Shown here in pieces: positions 1 through 7,742 of a stretch of 64,000 nucleotides of DNA. The notes beneath the pieces are model-generated. The model made no database searches and was not told where the DNA came from. It saw only the letters and a list, made by a program, of their open reading frames with translations. The stretch lies in contig NZ_JQFA01000004.1 of NCBI RefSeq assembly GCF_000763385.1, forward strand, positions 930,001 through 994,000, written 5' to 3'. The number at the start of each line of letters is the position of its first letter. Positions within the stretch are counted from its first letter, which is position 1. A program made the translations under genes and the position numbers. The stretch is from Leptolyngbya sp. KIOST-1. GTDB taxonomy: Bacteria > Cyanobacteriota > Cyanobacteriia > Phormidesmidales > Phormidesmidaceae.

Positions 1-654
1 GTAGAACTCGATCTGTTGACTTTCGGGCTCAATCAGCCAGTATTCTGGGACACCTGCCGCCTGGTAAGCCTCGAATTTGGTGCTGCGGTCAGCCGCTTCA
101 TGCCCCGGCATCAAAATTTCAATCACCAATTCTGCTGGGCCGCTCAAAAAATAGGAAAAGAGCTGATTGAGCCCCTGGCTCTTGTAGAAGATTAGATCCG
201 GTGTAAAGCCGTCATCGCCCAGACGCATGACAAAATCTCGCCCCAACGATTCGCAGCCAGCCTGATTCGCCAGCCGAAAGGAATCCACTGACAACTGCTG
301 CTGTATGCGGTGATGAGTCCAGGTTTTCTCTGCTCGACCGGCCTGCAAGTCCTCCGCAATGAACTCAACATCAACGATCTGTTGCTCCAAAAGGTTGAGT
401 ATTTCAAGGGGAGAGTCGAGTTTAGGAAGGGTGAGGCCATAGCCTGCGGCAAGGGCCTGAAGCCAGCTTTCGGTTGGGGCAAGGGCGATCGCCGCCTCTG
501 CCCTCCTGCCCTGGAGAATCTGCCTAAGCAATAGCTGACTCCCGATTAGGGAGTTGCCCACGACCAGCTGACCGTCGATCAATTCCAGCTTGCTTTCGGG
601 TTTGTTATTGATCCAGTTGTCAAACAACTCAGATGTCGGTGGATAGAGCGCCAT
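1..654 (-). CDS. Uma2 family (DUF820) endonuclease-like protein, partial
   Basis: The reading frame runs leftward from an ATG at 654 and leaves the window still open, giving 218 codons. It is a Uma2/DUF820 protein, a PD-(D/E)XK nuclease-fold family expanded in cyanobacteria whose cellular role is mostly unknown. The nuclease core is visible as FTPDLIF, then PAELVIEIL, then the typical tail GVPEYWLIEPE. The N-terminal stretch KLELIDGQLVVG and the following AAIALAPTESW match the divergent neighbour that starts at 746 (RLELVNGQFLVG, AAIAFAPVELW), so the two are related copies sharing a 91-bp intergenic region. The C-terminus lies outside the window. The family call is firm; any specific function is not. 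Confidence 0.85.
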   Translation of the reverse strand, partial: MALYPPTSELFDNWINNKPESKLELIDGQLVVGNSLIGSQLLLRQILQGRRAEAAIALAPTESWLQALAAGYGLTLPKLDSPLEILNLLEQQIVDVEFIAEDLQAGRAEKTWTHHRIQQQLSVDSFRLANQAGCESLGRDFVMRLGDDGFTPDLIFYKSQGLNQLFSYFLSGPAELVIEILMPGHEAADRSTKFEAYQAAGVPEYWLIEPESQQIEFY

Positions 655-745
655 AGCTTTACAAATGCTCCCACAGCTTGAAGTAGCATGGGTCTGTCTG
701 AGGTGGGCTGTCACCAGGGTAGGTCAAGAACCGTCAGAGTAAACC

Positions 746-2251
746 ATGAGCGCTGCCAACGAGCCGTCTGACCAATCGTTTCAGGACGAGTTACAGAAGC
801 GTTGGGCTTCCCAGAGCGTTGAGATGCAGTTCTGGGAATGGCCAGAATTTCGTTTGGAGTTGGTCAACGGGCAGTTTTTGGTGGGAGGCACCCTGGCAGG
901 GAGCCGCTGGTTACTCAGAGAAGCATTGAAGGGTTGGGGGCTGGAAGCTGCCATTGCCTTTGCTCCGGTAGAGCTGTGGTGGGAGGCACTGCGGCTGGCT
1001 TATGGAGTTCCTTGCCAATCGGCAGAGGCGTGGCTGCTGTGGGCGGAGTCTTTACCCTTGACGTCAGCCTATCAGGAAGAGTCTGGGCCATTGCTGGGCT
1101 CCCATTACATGGGGGAGCATCGCTGGGTGCGGGACTACCTGCGTCAGGTGCTGACGACGGCAGTAGGACGAGCCCAGTTGGGTACCTGTGCCGGGCCGAA
1201 CTATGGTTTGCAGCTGGGTCAGGATGTTTTGACGCCAGACGTGCTGATGGTAACTGCTGAGCAACTGGCGACGGGGTGCTTTCACGATTACTACGTCGAG
1301 ATACCGGCCCAATTGGTTATTGAAGTCAGCCTACCGGAGCGGCGGGGGCTGGATGTCCAGGAACGGCGCAGCCTGTATGAGCAGGGGCAGGTGCCCCACT
1401 ACTGGGTGGTTGACCCGGTGGGGCGAGAGTTTACGTTCTGGAGATGGACGCCGGAGGGCTATCAGCCGGAGCCGCTGGATGTGGATGGCTGCTATCGGGG
1501 GGTGGAGCATTTGAGCTTTAGTCCCGAGATTTTCTGGCTCTCTTTTGATGAGCAGGTGTCTCCCTACAATTCAACGCTGTCGGCGTTTACCAGCGAACCC
1601 CGGCCTCGTAAGTGGGAGCTGCGGCGGGAGCCCGGTGTGGAGCTGGGCTATGGGAGCATTCCGTTGCGACCGCAGGTGGATCTGGAGCCTCACCCCATTA
1701 CCGTTGAGGAGTTTATTGCCTGGTGTCCAGAGACAAAGCTGGAGGGGCCGCCGTTTCCGCTGGTGGGGGGAGAGACGGGGACTCGAAATGCGATCGCATT
1801 GCTGTTGATGAGTCTGGGATTGGTGGAAACGGTGCGGCTGATGCCAGGCTATGAGTGGGTGCGGGTGCTGCGGCGGGTCGAGCGGGAACAGCAACAGGAT
1901 GCTCAGCGGAGAGAGCAGTGGTGGCAACACGCTAGAGCCATTGCTCGCCAACTAAGGGAGGACCATAGAGTGCAGGGGGTCGGCGTGATCGGTGCCTTGG
2001 TGAGGGATGAACCGCTCAACGTCTGGTCTCGGATTCAGCTGGTGATGTGGGATGTGCCGGAGGGGGTTCAAATATGGCAATTGGGACAAACCCTGCCGGA
2101 GAAGCCGTCGATTGAGTTGATCTCAGCGGTACGGGCATTGCCAGGCGAGTGGGAGGACATTTCTCAGCGAATGGAGGTGTTAGAAGGGGAGTGGCAGCCC
2201 TGCGGCCCTCGGCCCCAAGAGCGCATGGTGCTTCACTGGCAAGAGGATTGA
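746..2251 (+). CDS. Uma2 family protein with long C-terminal extension
   Basis: A 501-aa protein whose first ~270 residues are a Uma2 (DUF820) nuclease-fold domain: LTPDVLMV, then PAQLVIEVS, then VPHYWVVDPVG. Most Uma2 proteins are near 200 aa, so the second half is an addition. Around residues 410-430, GVGVIGALVRDEPLNVWSRI has the spacing of a minimal nucleotidyltransferase (G-S ... D-x-D), but the serine and aspartates are not in place. That points to a degenerate fold or a chance likeness. The gene is divergent from its paralogue at 1-654. The Uma2 part is secure; the extension is unassigned. Confidence 0.8.
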   Translation: MSAANEPSDQSFQDELQKRWASQSVEMQFWEWPEFRLELVNGQFLVGGTLAGSRWLLREALKGWGLEAAIAFAPVELWWEALRLAYGVPCQSAEAWLLWAESLPLTSAYQEESGPLLGSHYMGEHRWVRDYLRQVLTTAVGRAQLGTCAGPNYGLQLGQDVLTPDVLMVTAEQLATGCFHDYYVEIPAQLVIEVSLPERRGLDVQERRSLYEQGQVPHYWVVDPVGREFTFWRWTPEGYQPEPLDVDGCYRGVEHLSFSPEIFWLSFDEQVSPYNSTLSAFTSEPRPRKWELRREPGVELGYGSIPLRPQVDLEPHPITVEEFIAWCPETKLEGPPFPLVGGETGTRNAIALLLMSLGLVETVRLMPGYEWVRVLRRVEREQQQDAQRREQWWQHARAIARQLREDHRVQGVGVIGALVRDEPLNVWSRIQLVMWDVPEGVQIWQLGQTLPEKPSIELISAVRALPGEWEDISQRMEVLEGEWQPCGPRPQERMVLHWQED

Positions 2252-2344
2252 ATAATCTACGGCCCTCAGCTTAAGCGGGGTATTTGGGCCTTTACCGAAT
2301 AGAGGACAGGACATCAACGTGCTATCACCTCTGCGTCACAGTCG

Positions 2345-2863
2345 TTAATCCCACCAGTAGCAGATGAGGACGGCGTCGAATCTGTCGCCCAGGGTTTTGC
2401 CGCGAAGGCCACCTCTGAGCCGCATGGCAAAGTATTCGCGAAACTCCCAGTCCTCCTGGCCTTCGGCGACGTTTCCACTGTAGACATCGACTGAATCGGC
2501 CTGCCATTTTTGGCCCAAGTCCATCAGTTGAGCCACGGTGACGTCTTGGTTTTCGGTCAGCAGATATAGGGTGTCTGCTGGGTAAGGGACGAAATGCATC
2601 AGGCTGGTTTCGGGCATGGGACGATAGTTGGCCATGGCCAAAAGGGTTTCAAGCACTCCGTTGAGGCTCAGGCCGTCTCGGTCGGGGGCGAAGATGGGCT
2701 TCGTAAACACAAAGCTTTTCCATAAATGGGGCTGCTGGGCCAGGTCGGTGATCACCACTGACCCATCGAATCGGTTGAATCGACGCTGCCAGACCAGGGC
2801 CGCCATCAGCTCATGCGGGGTATAGGCTTGGGCGATCGCCCCGATTTTCTCCACCTCAAGCAT
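2345..2863 (-). CDS. hypothetical protein next to Dnd-associated methyltransferase
   Basis: A 172-aa soluble protein that I do not recognise. I chose the ATG at 2863 (MLEVEKIGAIAQ) over a GTG two codons upstream. It overlaps the stop of the upstream methyltransferase gene by 8 bp, so the two are probably cotranscribed and translationally coupled. The C-terminal LGDRFDAVLICYWWD is rich in aromatic residues. It has no signal peptide or membrane segment. The context suggests an accessory part of the DNA phosphorothioation locus. Any more exact role would be guesswork. Confidence 0.75.
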   Translation of the reverse strand: MLEVEKIGAIAQAYTPHELMAALVWQRRFNRFDGSVVITDLAQQPHLWKSFVFTKPIFAPDRDGLSLNGVLETLLAMANYRPMPETSLMHFVPYPADTLYLLTENQDVTVAQLMDLGQKWQADSVDVYSGNVAEGQEDWEFREYFAMRLRGGLRGKTLGDRFDAVLICYWWD

Positions 2864-4949
2864 CAGCACTCTCCCTGGCTACCTGCGACCGGAGCCTGGA
2901 TTGTACTTTCTGCTTCTGCTCGTCGCTGGCATCCTTGCGCCATACCACCCGGTGCCCTTGCAGCTCAGCCCCGTGGTCGAGTAAACACCGCTCCCAGCCG
3001 CGCCGGTCAAAAATCGCCTTTACATCGTTCAGCAGACCCCATTTTTGCTCTTGCTGGCTGAGCTTGGCGAACTTGGCATGGCTAGGATAGTCAGGCGCGA
3101 GGGTTTGGTCTTTTTGGTGGAGCAAGGGTGGGTTGTCAGAGTCGTAGTCGCGGTAGCGAACATAGAGATCTTGAAGGGCGATCGCCATACTGGTTTTCAA
3201 CGCCGGGTGCGGATCTTTGTCGAACTGGGGAAAGGCCAGGTAGGTGATCTGTGGCTTCTGAACGTGGAACTTGACCACGGTGGCTTCTTCGGGGCGTCCG
3301 ATAGTGCGAGAAGCACAGCCCTCGTAGAGGCGCAGCAATGGGTCAAGTTGGTCTATCGCCGACACATGCACCCAGAGGGAGTTGGGGCGCTGCTGACCGA
3401 TCGCACTCTGCCGACAGCGCTGCTCGATCATCTCTGTGCGGCCTAGGGTCATGAGCATGAGGTCGGCAGCGGTGCAGGCTTGCTGGTAGCTGCCAAAGAG
3501 GGCTTTGATATCTGCTTGAACTGAGGGCGAGAGGTCTTTAAACTTGGGGCGGTTGCCGAAGTGGCTGAGGGCCAGGTAGACCAGCAGATCGTTGCGACGC
3601 TTGTCTGCGATCGCATCCCATTCCCCCGCATCGGTCGCTTGCAAGACAACGGTGAACGCCCGCCTAATACTGCCAAAGGTTTCCTGTAGGGGTGCGAGGG
3701 TGTCGGTGCCCAGTTCCTCAACTGTGGGTAGTCGACCGCGATCGGTATAGAAGTCCATCAGCGGTTGCAGGCGATCGCGGTATTCTTCAAACTTGCTGAC
3801 CTTGAGGCGAATGCGGGGGGCCGTAGCACGGGAACGGAACCGGGAGGCCCGAAAGGCCTCGGCCTGGGCTTCATCGCGAAAGACAAAGTAGATGCCCAGG
3901 GCAATGGGGATGGCGTCTACCCCCAGTACCTGGTCGATGTAGGCCTTGAGTTCTTCTTGCTCGTAGTATTTCTGAAAGGTGTTGCGGCTGGTGATGATGC
4001 CGTCGCCGTAGGCAATGACGCCTCGGGTGCGATCGTCGATCAGCACTTGGGCGGCAACGATGAGGACTTTTTGGGCCAAGCCCCAGGCGTTGATCAGGGC
4101 TTCTCTGCGCTCGGCGGTGTCTTCGATGACGTTAATGACGTAGCCCAGGTTGACCACGGCGGCTGGGGTGCGGGGAATATCAGGGCGAAAGTGGGGATCC
4201 CAACCGGCGCTAGTGAGGCCCAGGCGGTGGATGTAGTCGATGTCGGCCCCGTGGCCACAGCCGTAGTCGAAGTAGGTGGTGTCGGCGGGGAAGAGCCCAG
4301 CTTCCACAGCGAGGCGGACGGGTTTAGAGGCAGTAACGCGGGCGATCGCAGCTCTATGTCGCTGAATCTTAGGCTTAGCCTGTTGAGCCGACTTGATTGG
4401 GCAAGCCAGGGCGTGGTTGTGAATTTCGATGCCCTGCTGGGTGAGGCGACGTTCCCAGTTGAGTTGGGTGCCAATCTCGCGGGAGTTATCCAGTAAACCC
4501 ATGGCGACCTGCTGCTGGGTCAAATGGGCGAAGCGGGTGTAGTTGGGATAGTTGGGGGCGACAAAGGTTTCTTTGCGGTGGAGCAGCGGCGGGTTGGGGG
4601 CATCGCTGTAATCGCGGGTTTCGACGGTGTCTGTGGCCCAATCGACGATGGTGCTGTTGCGGAGTAGGGGGTGAGGTTCGGTGTCGAACTCGGGATAGTA
4701 GAGGTAGGAGAGTTTGGGCTGATCGAAGTGAAACTTGACCAGAGTAAAGGGCAGTTCCTTTTTCAGCAGGCGACGGGCGCACTGTTCGTGGTGCCGCAGG
4801 GCTTCGTCTAGGGAGGGCAGAGCGGATTGATGGATGTAGAACGCATTGGGCAGGCACTTGCCGATAGAGCTGCCCTGACAGTGCTTAACCAGCTCTGCTT
4901 GGGGCAGGCTGGTGGCAGGTTGCCCCACGACTTCAACACTCTGAGTCAT
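2856..4949 (-). CDS. DNA phosphorothioation-associated putative methyltransferase
   Basis: This 697-aa protein matches the Dnd-linked putative methyltransferase family (as I recall it, TIGR04096). A SAM-binding-type core follows the N-terminal domain: TYFDYGCGHGADIDYIHRLG (motif I-like), then AAVVNLGYVINVIED. The ~150-residue N-terminal domain reappears at the C-terminus: FTLVKFHFDQPKLSYL and PPLLHRKETFVAPNYPNY against ATVVKFHVQKPQITYL and PPLLHQKDQTLAPDYPSH. The protein is therefore a core flanked by two copies of one domain. I placed the start at the ATG at 4949 (MTQSVEVVG) because the upstream codons are Arg/Gly-rich and unlike the family. It is divergent from the DndC-like gene at 5100 and is followed by an overlapping hypothetical gene. 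Confidence 0.82.
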   Translation of the reverse strand: MTQSVEVVGQPATSLPQAELVKHCQGSSIGKCLPNAFYIHQSALPSLDEALRHHEQCARRLLKKELPFTLVKFHFDQPKLSYLYYPEFDTEPHPLLRNSTIVDWATDTVETRDYSDAPNPPLLHRKETFVAPNYPNYTRFAHLTQQQVAMGLLDNSREIGTQLNWERRLTQQGIEIHNHALACPIKSAQQAKPKIQRHRAAIARVTASKPVRLAVEAGLFPADTTYFDYGCGHGADIDYIHRLGLTSAGWDPHFRPDIPRTPAAVVNLGYVINVIEDTAERREALINAWGLAQKVLIVAAQVLIDDRTRGVIAYGDGIITSRNTFQKYYEQEELKAYIDQVLGVDAIPIALGIYFVFRDEAQAEAFRASRFRSRATAPRIRLKVSKFEEYRDRLQPLMDFYTDRGRLPTVEELGTDTLAPLQETFGSIRRAFTVVLQATDAGEWDAIADKRRNDLLVYLALSHFGNRPKFKDLSPSVQADIKALFGSYQQACTAADLMLMTLGRTEMIEQRCRQSAIGQQRPNSLWVHVSAIDQLDPLLRLYEGCASRTIGRPEEATVVKFHVQKPQITYLAFPQFDKDPHPALKTSMAIALQDLYVRYRDYDSDNPPLLHQKDQTLAPDYPSHAKFAKLSQQEQKWGLLNDVKAIFDRRGWERCLLDHGAELQGHRVVWRKDASDEQKQKVQSRLRSQVARESADA

Positions 4950-5099
4950 TTTCAGTACACTTGTATGACACCCTCGCCGAGGTCTTCCTCGACCCAACTC
5001 ACCCAATTGAAAAAGAAACCTGTATCTAGTGTTTGGCTACTCGTTTGCCGTTAGAATGACGCTACCCAGACCTCATCACCACTGTGACGACTTGCCTAC

Positions 5100-6317
5100 A
5101 TGAGAACGCTCAGCTTATTTGAAAGCGATCGCCTCTCTCTTGACCGCAGCATTGAGCTATCGGCAGAGTCGTTGCGCCACTATGGTTCTTTGTATAAGCA
5201 TTGGGCGATCGCGTTCTCGGGCGGCAAAGATTCTTCAGCCACTGTTACATTAGTTGCTGACTTGCTCGATAAGGGGCTGGTGCCTCGACCTGCGAGTATC
5301 ACGGTGCTCTATGCCGATACCCGCCAGGAGCTGCCGCCGCTGCACAATGCCGCGATGGGAGTCTTGAAGACGCTGCGAGAGCGAGGGTTTGACACTCGGG
5401 TGGTGTTGCCTGAGCTAGATCACCGCTTTTTTGTCTACATGCTGGGCCGGGGGGTGCCGCCACCGAGCAATACCTTTCGCTGGTGTACGCCCAAGCTCAA
5501 GGTGATGAGCATTGAAAAGGAACTAGAAACGCTGCGGGAAGAGTATGGCGAAAAGTTTCTGATGCTGACAGGGGTGCGCGTTGGGGAAAGCGCGGCCCGT
5601 GACCAGCGCATTGCCGTGAGCTGTACGAAGGATGGGGGCGAGTGCGGCCAGGGTTGGTTTCAGCAGACCACCTCGGGGGCGATTTCCGATACTCTTGCGC
5701 CGCTGCTGCACTGGCGGGTTTGCCATGTGTGGGACTGGCTGGTGAAGGCCGATATTGAGCTGGGCTTCCCGACGTTCGAGATCGCCGAGGTCTATGGCCA
5801 CGACCCGCAAGATGATCTGGGGGAAACGGAGCCGATGAATGCGCGAACGGGCTGTATTGGGTGCCCGCTGGTGCAGAAGGATGCGGCTCTGGAACGGGTG
5901 GTGGCTCAGCCCAAGTGGGTCTATCTGGCACCGCTGGAGAAGCTGCGGCCTTTGTATTGGGAGATGAAGAAGCCCCAGCACCGGCTGCGCAAGCATGGGG
6001 AGGTGAGAAAGGCGGCGACCAAATATATTGGTCGAAATCGGTTGGGGCCGCTGCACATGGAGGCCCGCCGCATGATGCTGGAGCAGGTTTTGGCGATTCA
6101 AGAGGAGGTGAACCAGGCGGCTAGAGCCCAGGGGATGCCGGAGGTGATCTTGATTAATGAGGAGGAGTTGGCCAGAATTGAGGAGCTGATGGCGGAGAAT
6201 ACTTGGCCTAACCAGTGGGATGGAACAGAGGTTAGGGGAGATGCTATGCTGCCTGAGATTTTGCCTGATGGTAATGTTCAGCAGCTTTTGTTTGAAGAAG
6301 ATGGGCTTTGGGGCTAA
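5100..6317 (+). CDS. second DndC-like ATP pyrophosphatase / PAPS reductase-family protein
   Basis: A 405-aa member of the adenine-nucleotide alpha-hydrolase (PAPS reductase) family, to which DndC belongs. The PP-loop SGGKDSS is at residues 40-46. Further conserved features are NTFRWCTPKLKV and a Cys pair in TGCIGCPLVQKDA that could help bind an iron-sulfur cluster, as in DndC. It is shorter than, and clearly distinct from, the canonical dndC at 12118-13740, so the locus has two DndC-type enzymes. It probably forms an operon with the HARE-HTH gene 26 bp downstream. Its substrate is not evident; a role in sulfur transfer to DNA or in a related ATP-dependent reaction is inferred. Confidence 0.82.
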   Translation: MRTLSLFESDRLSLDRSIELSAESLRHYGSLYKHWAIAFSGGKDSSATVTLVADLLDKGLVPRPASITVLYADTRQELPPLHNAAMGVLKTLRERGFDTRVVLPELDHRFFVYMLGRGVPPPSNTFRWCTPKLKVMSIEKELETLREEYGEKFLMLTGVRVGESAARDQRIAVSCTKDGGECGQGWFQQTTSGAISDTLAPLLHWRVCHVWDWLVKADIELGFPTFEIAEVYGHDPQDDLGETEPMNARTGCIGCPLVQKDAALERVVAQPKWVYLAPLEKLRPLYWEMKKPQHRLRKHGEVRKAATKYIGRNRLGPLHMEARRMMLEQVLAIQEEVNQAARAQGMPEVILINEEELARIEELMAENTWPNQWDGTEVRGDAMLPEILPDGNVQQLLFEEDGLWG

Positions 6318-6343
6318 ACCGTACTGCTTTGGGTTGAAACGCT

Positions 6344-6589
6344 ATGAAAGAACGGACGATTGCTGAAGCTGCTGTTGAAGTCCTTAAAGCGGCTAAAGAG
6401 CCGATGACAGCGGCTGAAATTACGCAGGTCATTCTTGATAAGGGGCTATATGAGTTCAATACCCAGGATCAAGTTGGGATGGTGAGGCGGGCGATCGCTC
6501 GTCGATGTGAAGGGTATGAGCGTAAAGATTCGATGCCAGATAAAATTTTTGAAAAAAGGCCGAGCAGCAAATACACTGTAAAAAATTAG
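6344..6589 (+). CDS. HARE-HTH domain small protein
   Basis: An 81-aa protein made almost wholly of a HARE-HTH winged helix: TIAEAAVEVLKAAKEPMTAA, then EITQVILDKGLYEFNT, ending GKYTV-like in SSKYTVKN. HARE-HTH domains occur in chromatin proteins and in bacterial restriction enzymes, and have been proposed to recognise modified or particular DNA states. It lies 26 bp after the second dndC-like gene and is probably cotranscribed with it. It converges on the unknown gene ending at 6603. A role as DNA reader or local regulator is inferred. Confidence 0.78.
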   Translation: MKERTIAEAAVEVLKAAKEPMTAAEITQVILDKGLYEFNTQDQVGMVRRAIARRCEGYERKDSMPDKIFEKRPSSKYTVKN

Positions 6590-6602
6590 TGAAGGCACAG
6601 AT

Positions 6603-7742
6603 TTAAGCACTTGTCATTGCTTCCATATAAGATTCAATATCTATTTCAATATCAAAAATTATGCCCATAGCAATTTCGGGATTGAACTTGAACTTCTCTC
6701 TGTACGAATAGGCCTTGACATCTGGCTGAAGACCTTGCAAGAAAGAATGGCTATTCAAAACAAAGGTCTCTACCTCATTTTTCTTAACCACTCGAAACCC
6801 GTGAGTTTCACGAAGATAGTTTCTGCAATCGTTCAAATCAAGAATAAATCTTCGTTCAGAATCGCTAAAAACTCTACTACTCCTGTCATGAAGTGACCAG
6901 AATACTGATGTGAATTTTACATGCTTTTGATTGTCGTCAATCAGGCCATTGGCTGTCGGAAAAACTTGTCTTTCTCGATGACCTATCAATAGTAAAGCGC
7001 AATCGATAGAACGATGCACGCAAAGTAAAGCCATTTGAAAATTATTAAAAGTTAGCCAAAACTCCCCTAAAGCTAAAAAATAGCCAGAAGCAGCTTCAAG
7101 CTTTTCCAAACCTCTTAATGCTGCCCACTGACCTAGCCCTTTATCTACTCTTTTGTAAGTATCTACAAGAGGTTTTAATGCATTGATGTCGTTTAGGCCT
7201 TCTAAATCACACCTCTCTTCCATCTGATTAAAGACTTGGCGAATAGTTAAAGATTGATTCCACCATTGCTTGTAACTGTCTTGAGTAAGAAAATCTATTG
7301 GAGACGTTTCCAAAAACGCTTCCCGAAGAATGCCTGCATAATTCAATAGCTCATCAAGCAACCACTTTATTCGATACATATAAAAGTTTTGAAAATTAAC
7401 CTTTGAAAGATCGCTGACGATTTTATTGCAACGACTAATATCAAGAAGGTGAAAAGCTTGAAAAAACTGGCTAAGTAAACTGATCAAGTAACCTGAAGAG
7501 CAATCGTGACATCTAGGATCGATCTCAAGATCGGGATGAGAACTAGACAATTTCAAGGCAATATACCAAGCAAAAATTTCTGGATTTTTGCTCACGCTAG
7601 GTTTTAATTTAAACTTCTGACACTCACTTACAGAATTATCCTCCAAAAAAACTTCGAAATACTCATATTCTTCATGAGCAACAAGCGTGTAGTCAAAAAC
7701 TTGAGTAACCGACTCATTCCAAATTCCTATACTCTTTCCCAT
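6603..7742 (-). CDS. hypothetical protein at end of dnd operon
   Basis: A 379-aa protein with no motif that I recognise. It is soluble, probably largely helical, and carries scattered Cys/His (for example PRCHDCSSGYL near residue 100). Its start overlaps the end of the upstream DGQHR gene by 16 bp, so the pair is coupled. Both genes are strikingly AT-rich compared with the dnd core and lack HIP1 sites, which suggests they arrived together. A partner function for the DGQHR protein is the most economical guess. Confidence 0.75.
   Translation of the reverse strand: MGKSIGIWNESVTQVFDYTLVAHEEYEYFEVFLEDNSVSECQKFKLKPSVSKNPEIFAWYIALKLSSSHPDLEIDPRCHDCSSGYLISLLSQFFQAFHLLDISRCNKIVSDLSKVNFQNFYMYRIKWLLDELLNYAGILREAFLETSPIDFLTQDSYKQWWNQSLTIRQVFNQMEERCDLEGLNDINALKPLVDTYKRVDKGLGQWAALRGLEKLEAASGYFLALGEFWLTFNNFQMALLCVHRSIDCALLLIGHRERQVFPTANGLIDDNQKHVKFTSVFWSLHDRSSRVFSDSERRFILDLNDCRNYLRETHGFRVVKKNEVETFVLNSHSFLQGLQPDVKAYSYREKFKFNPEIAMGIIFDIEIDIESYMEAMTSA

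Noticed and set aside
3765-4496. 243-aa rightward open frame opposite the Dnd-associated methyltransferase
   Set aside because: It is exactly antisense to well-recognised methyltransferase motifs, is Gly/Val/Asp-rich, and shows no family features; it is a shadow of the real gene.
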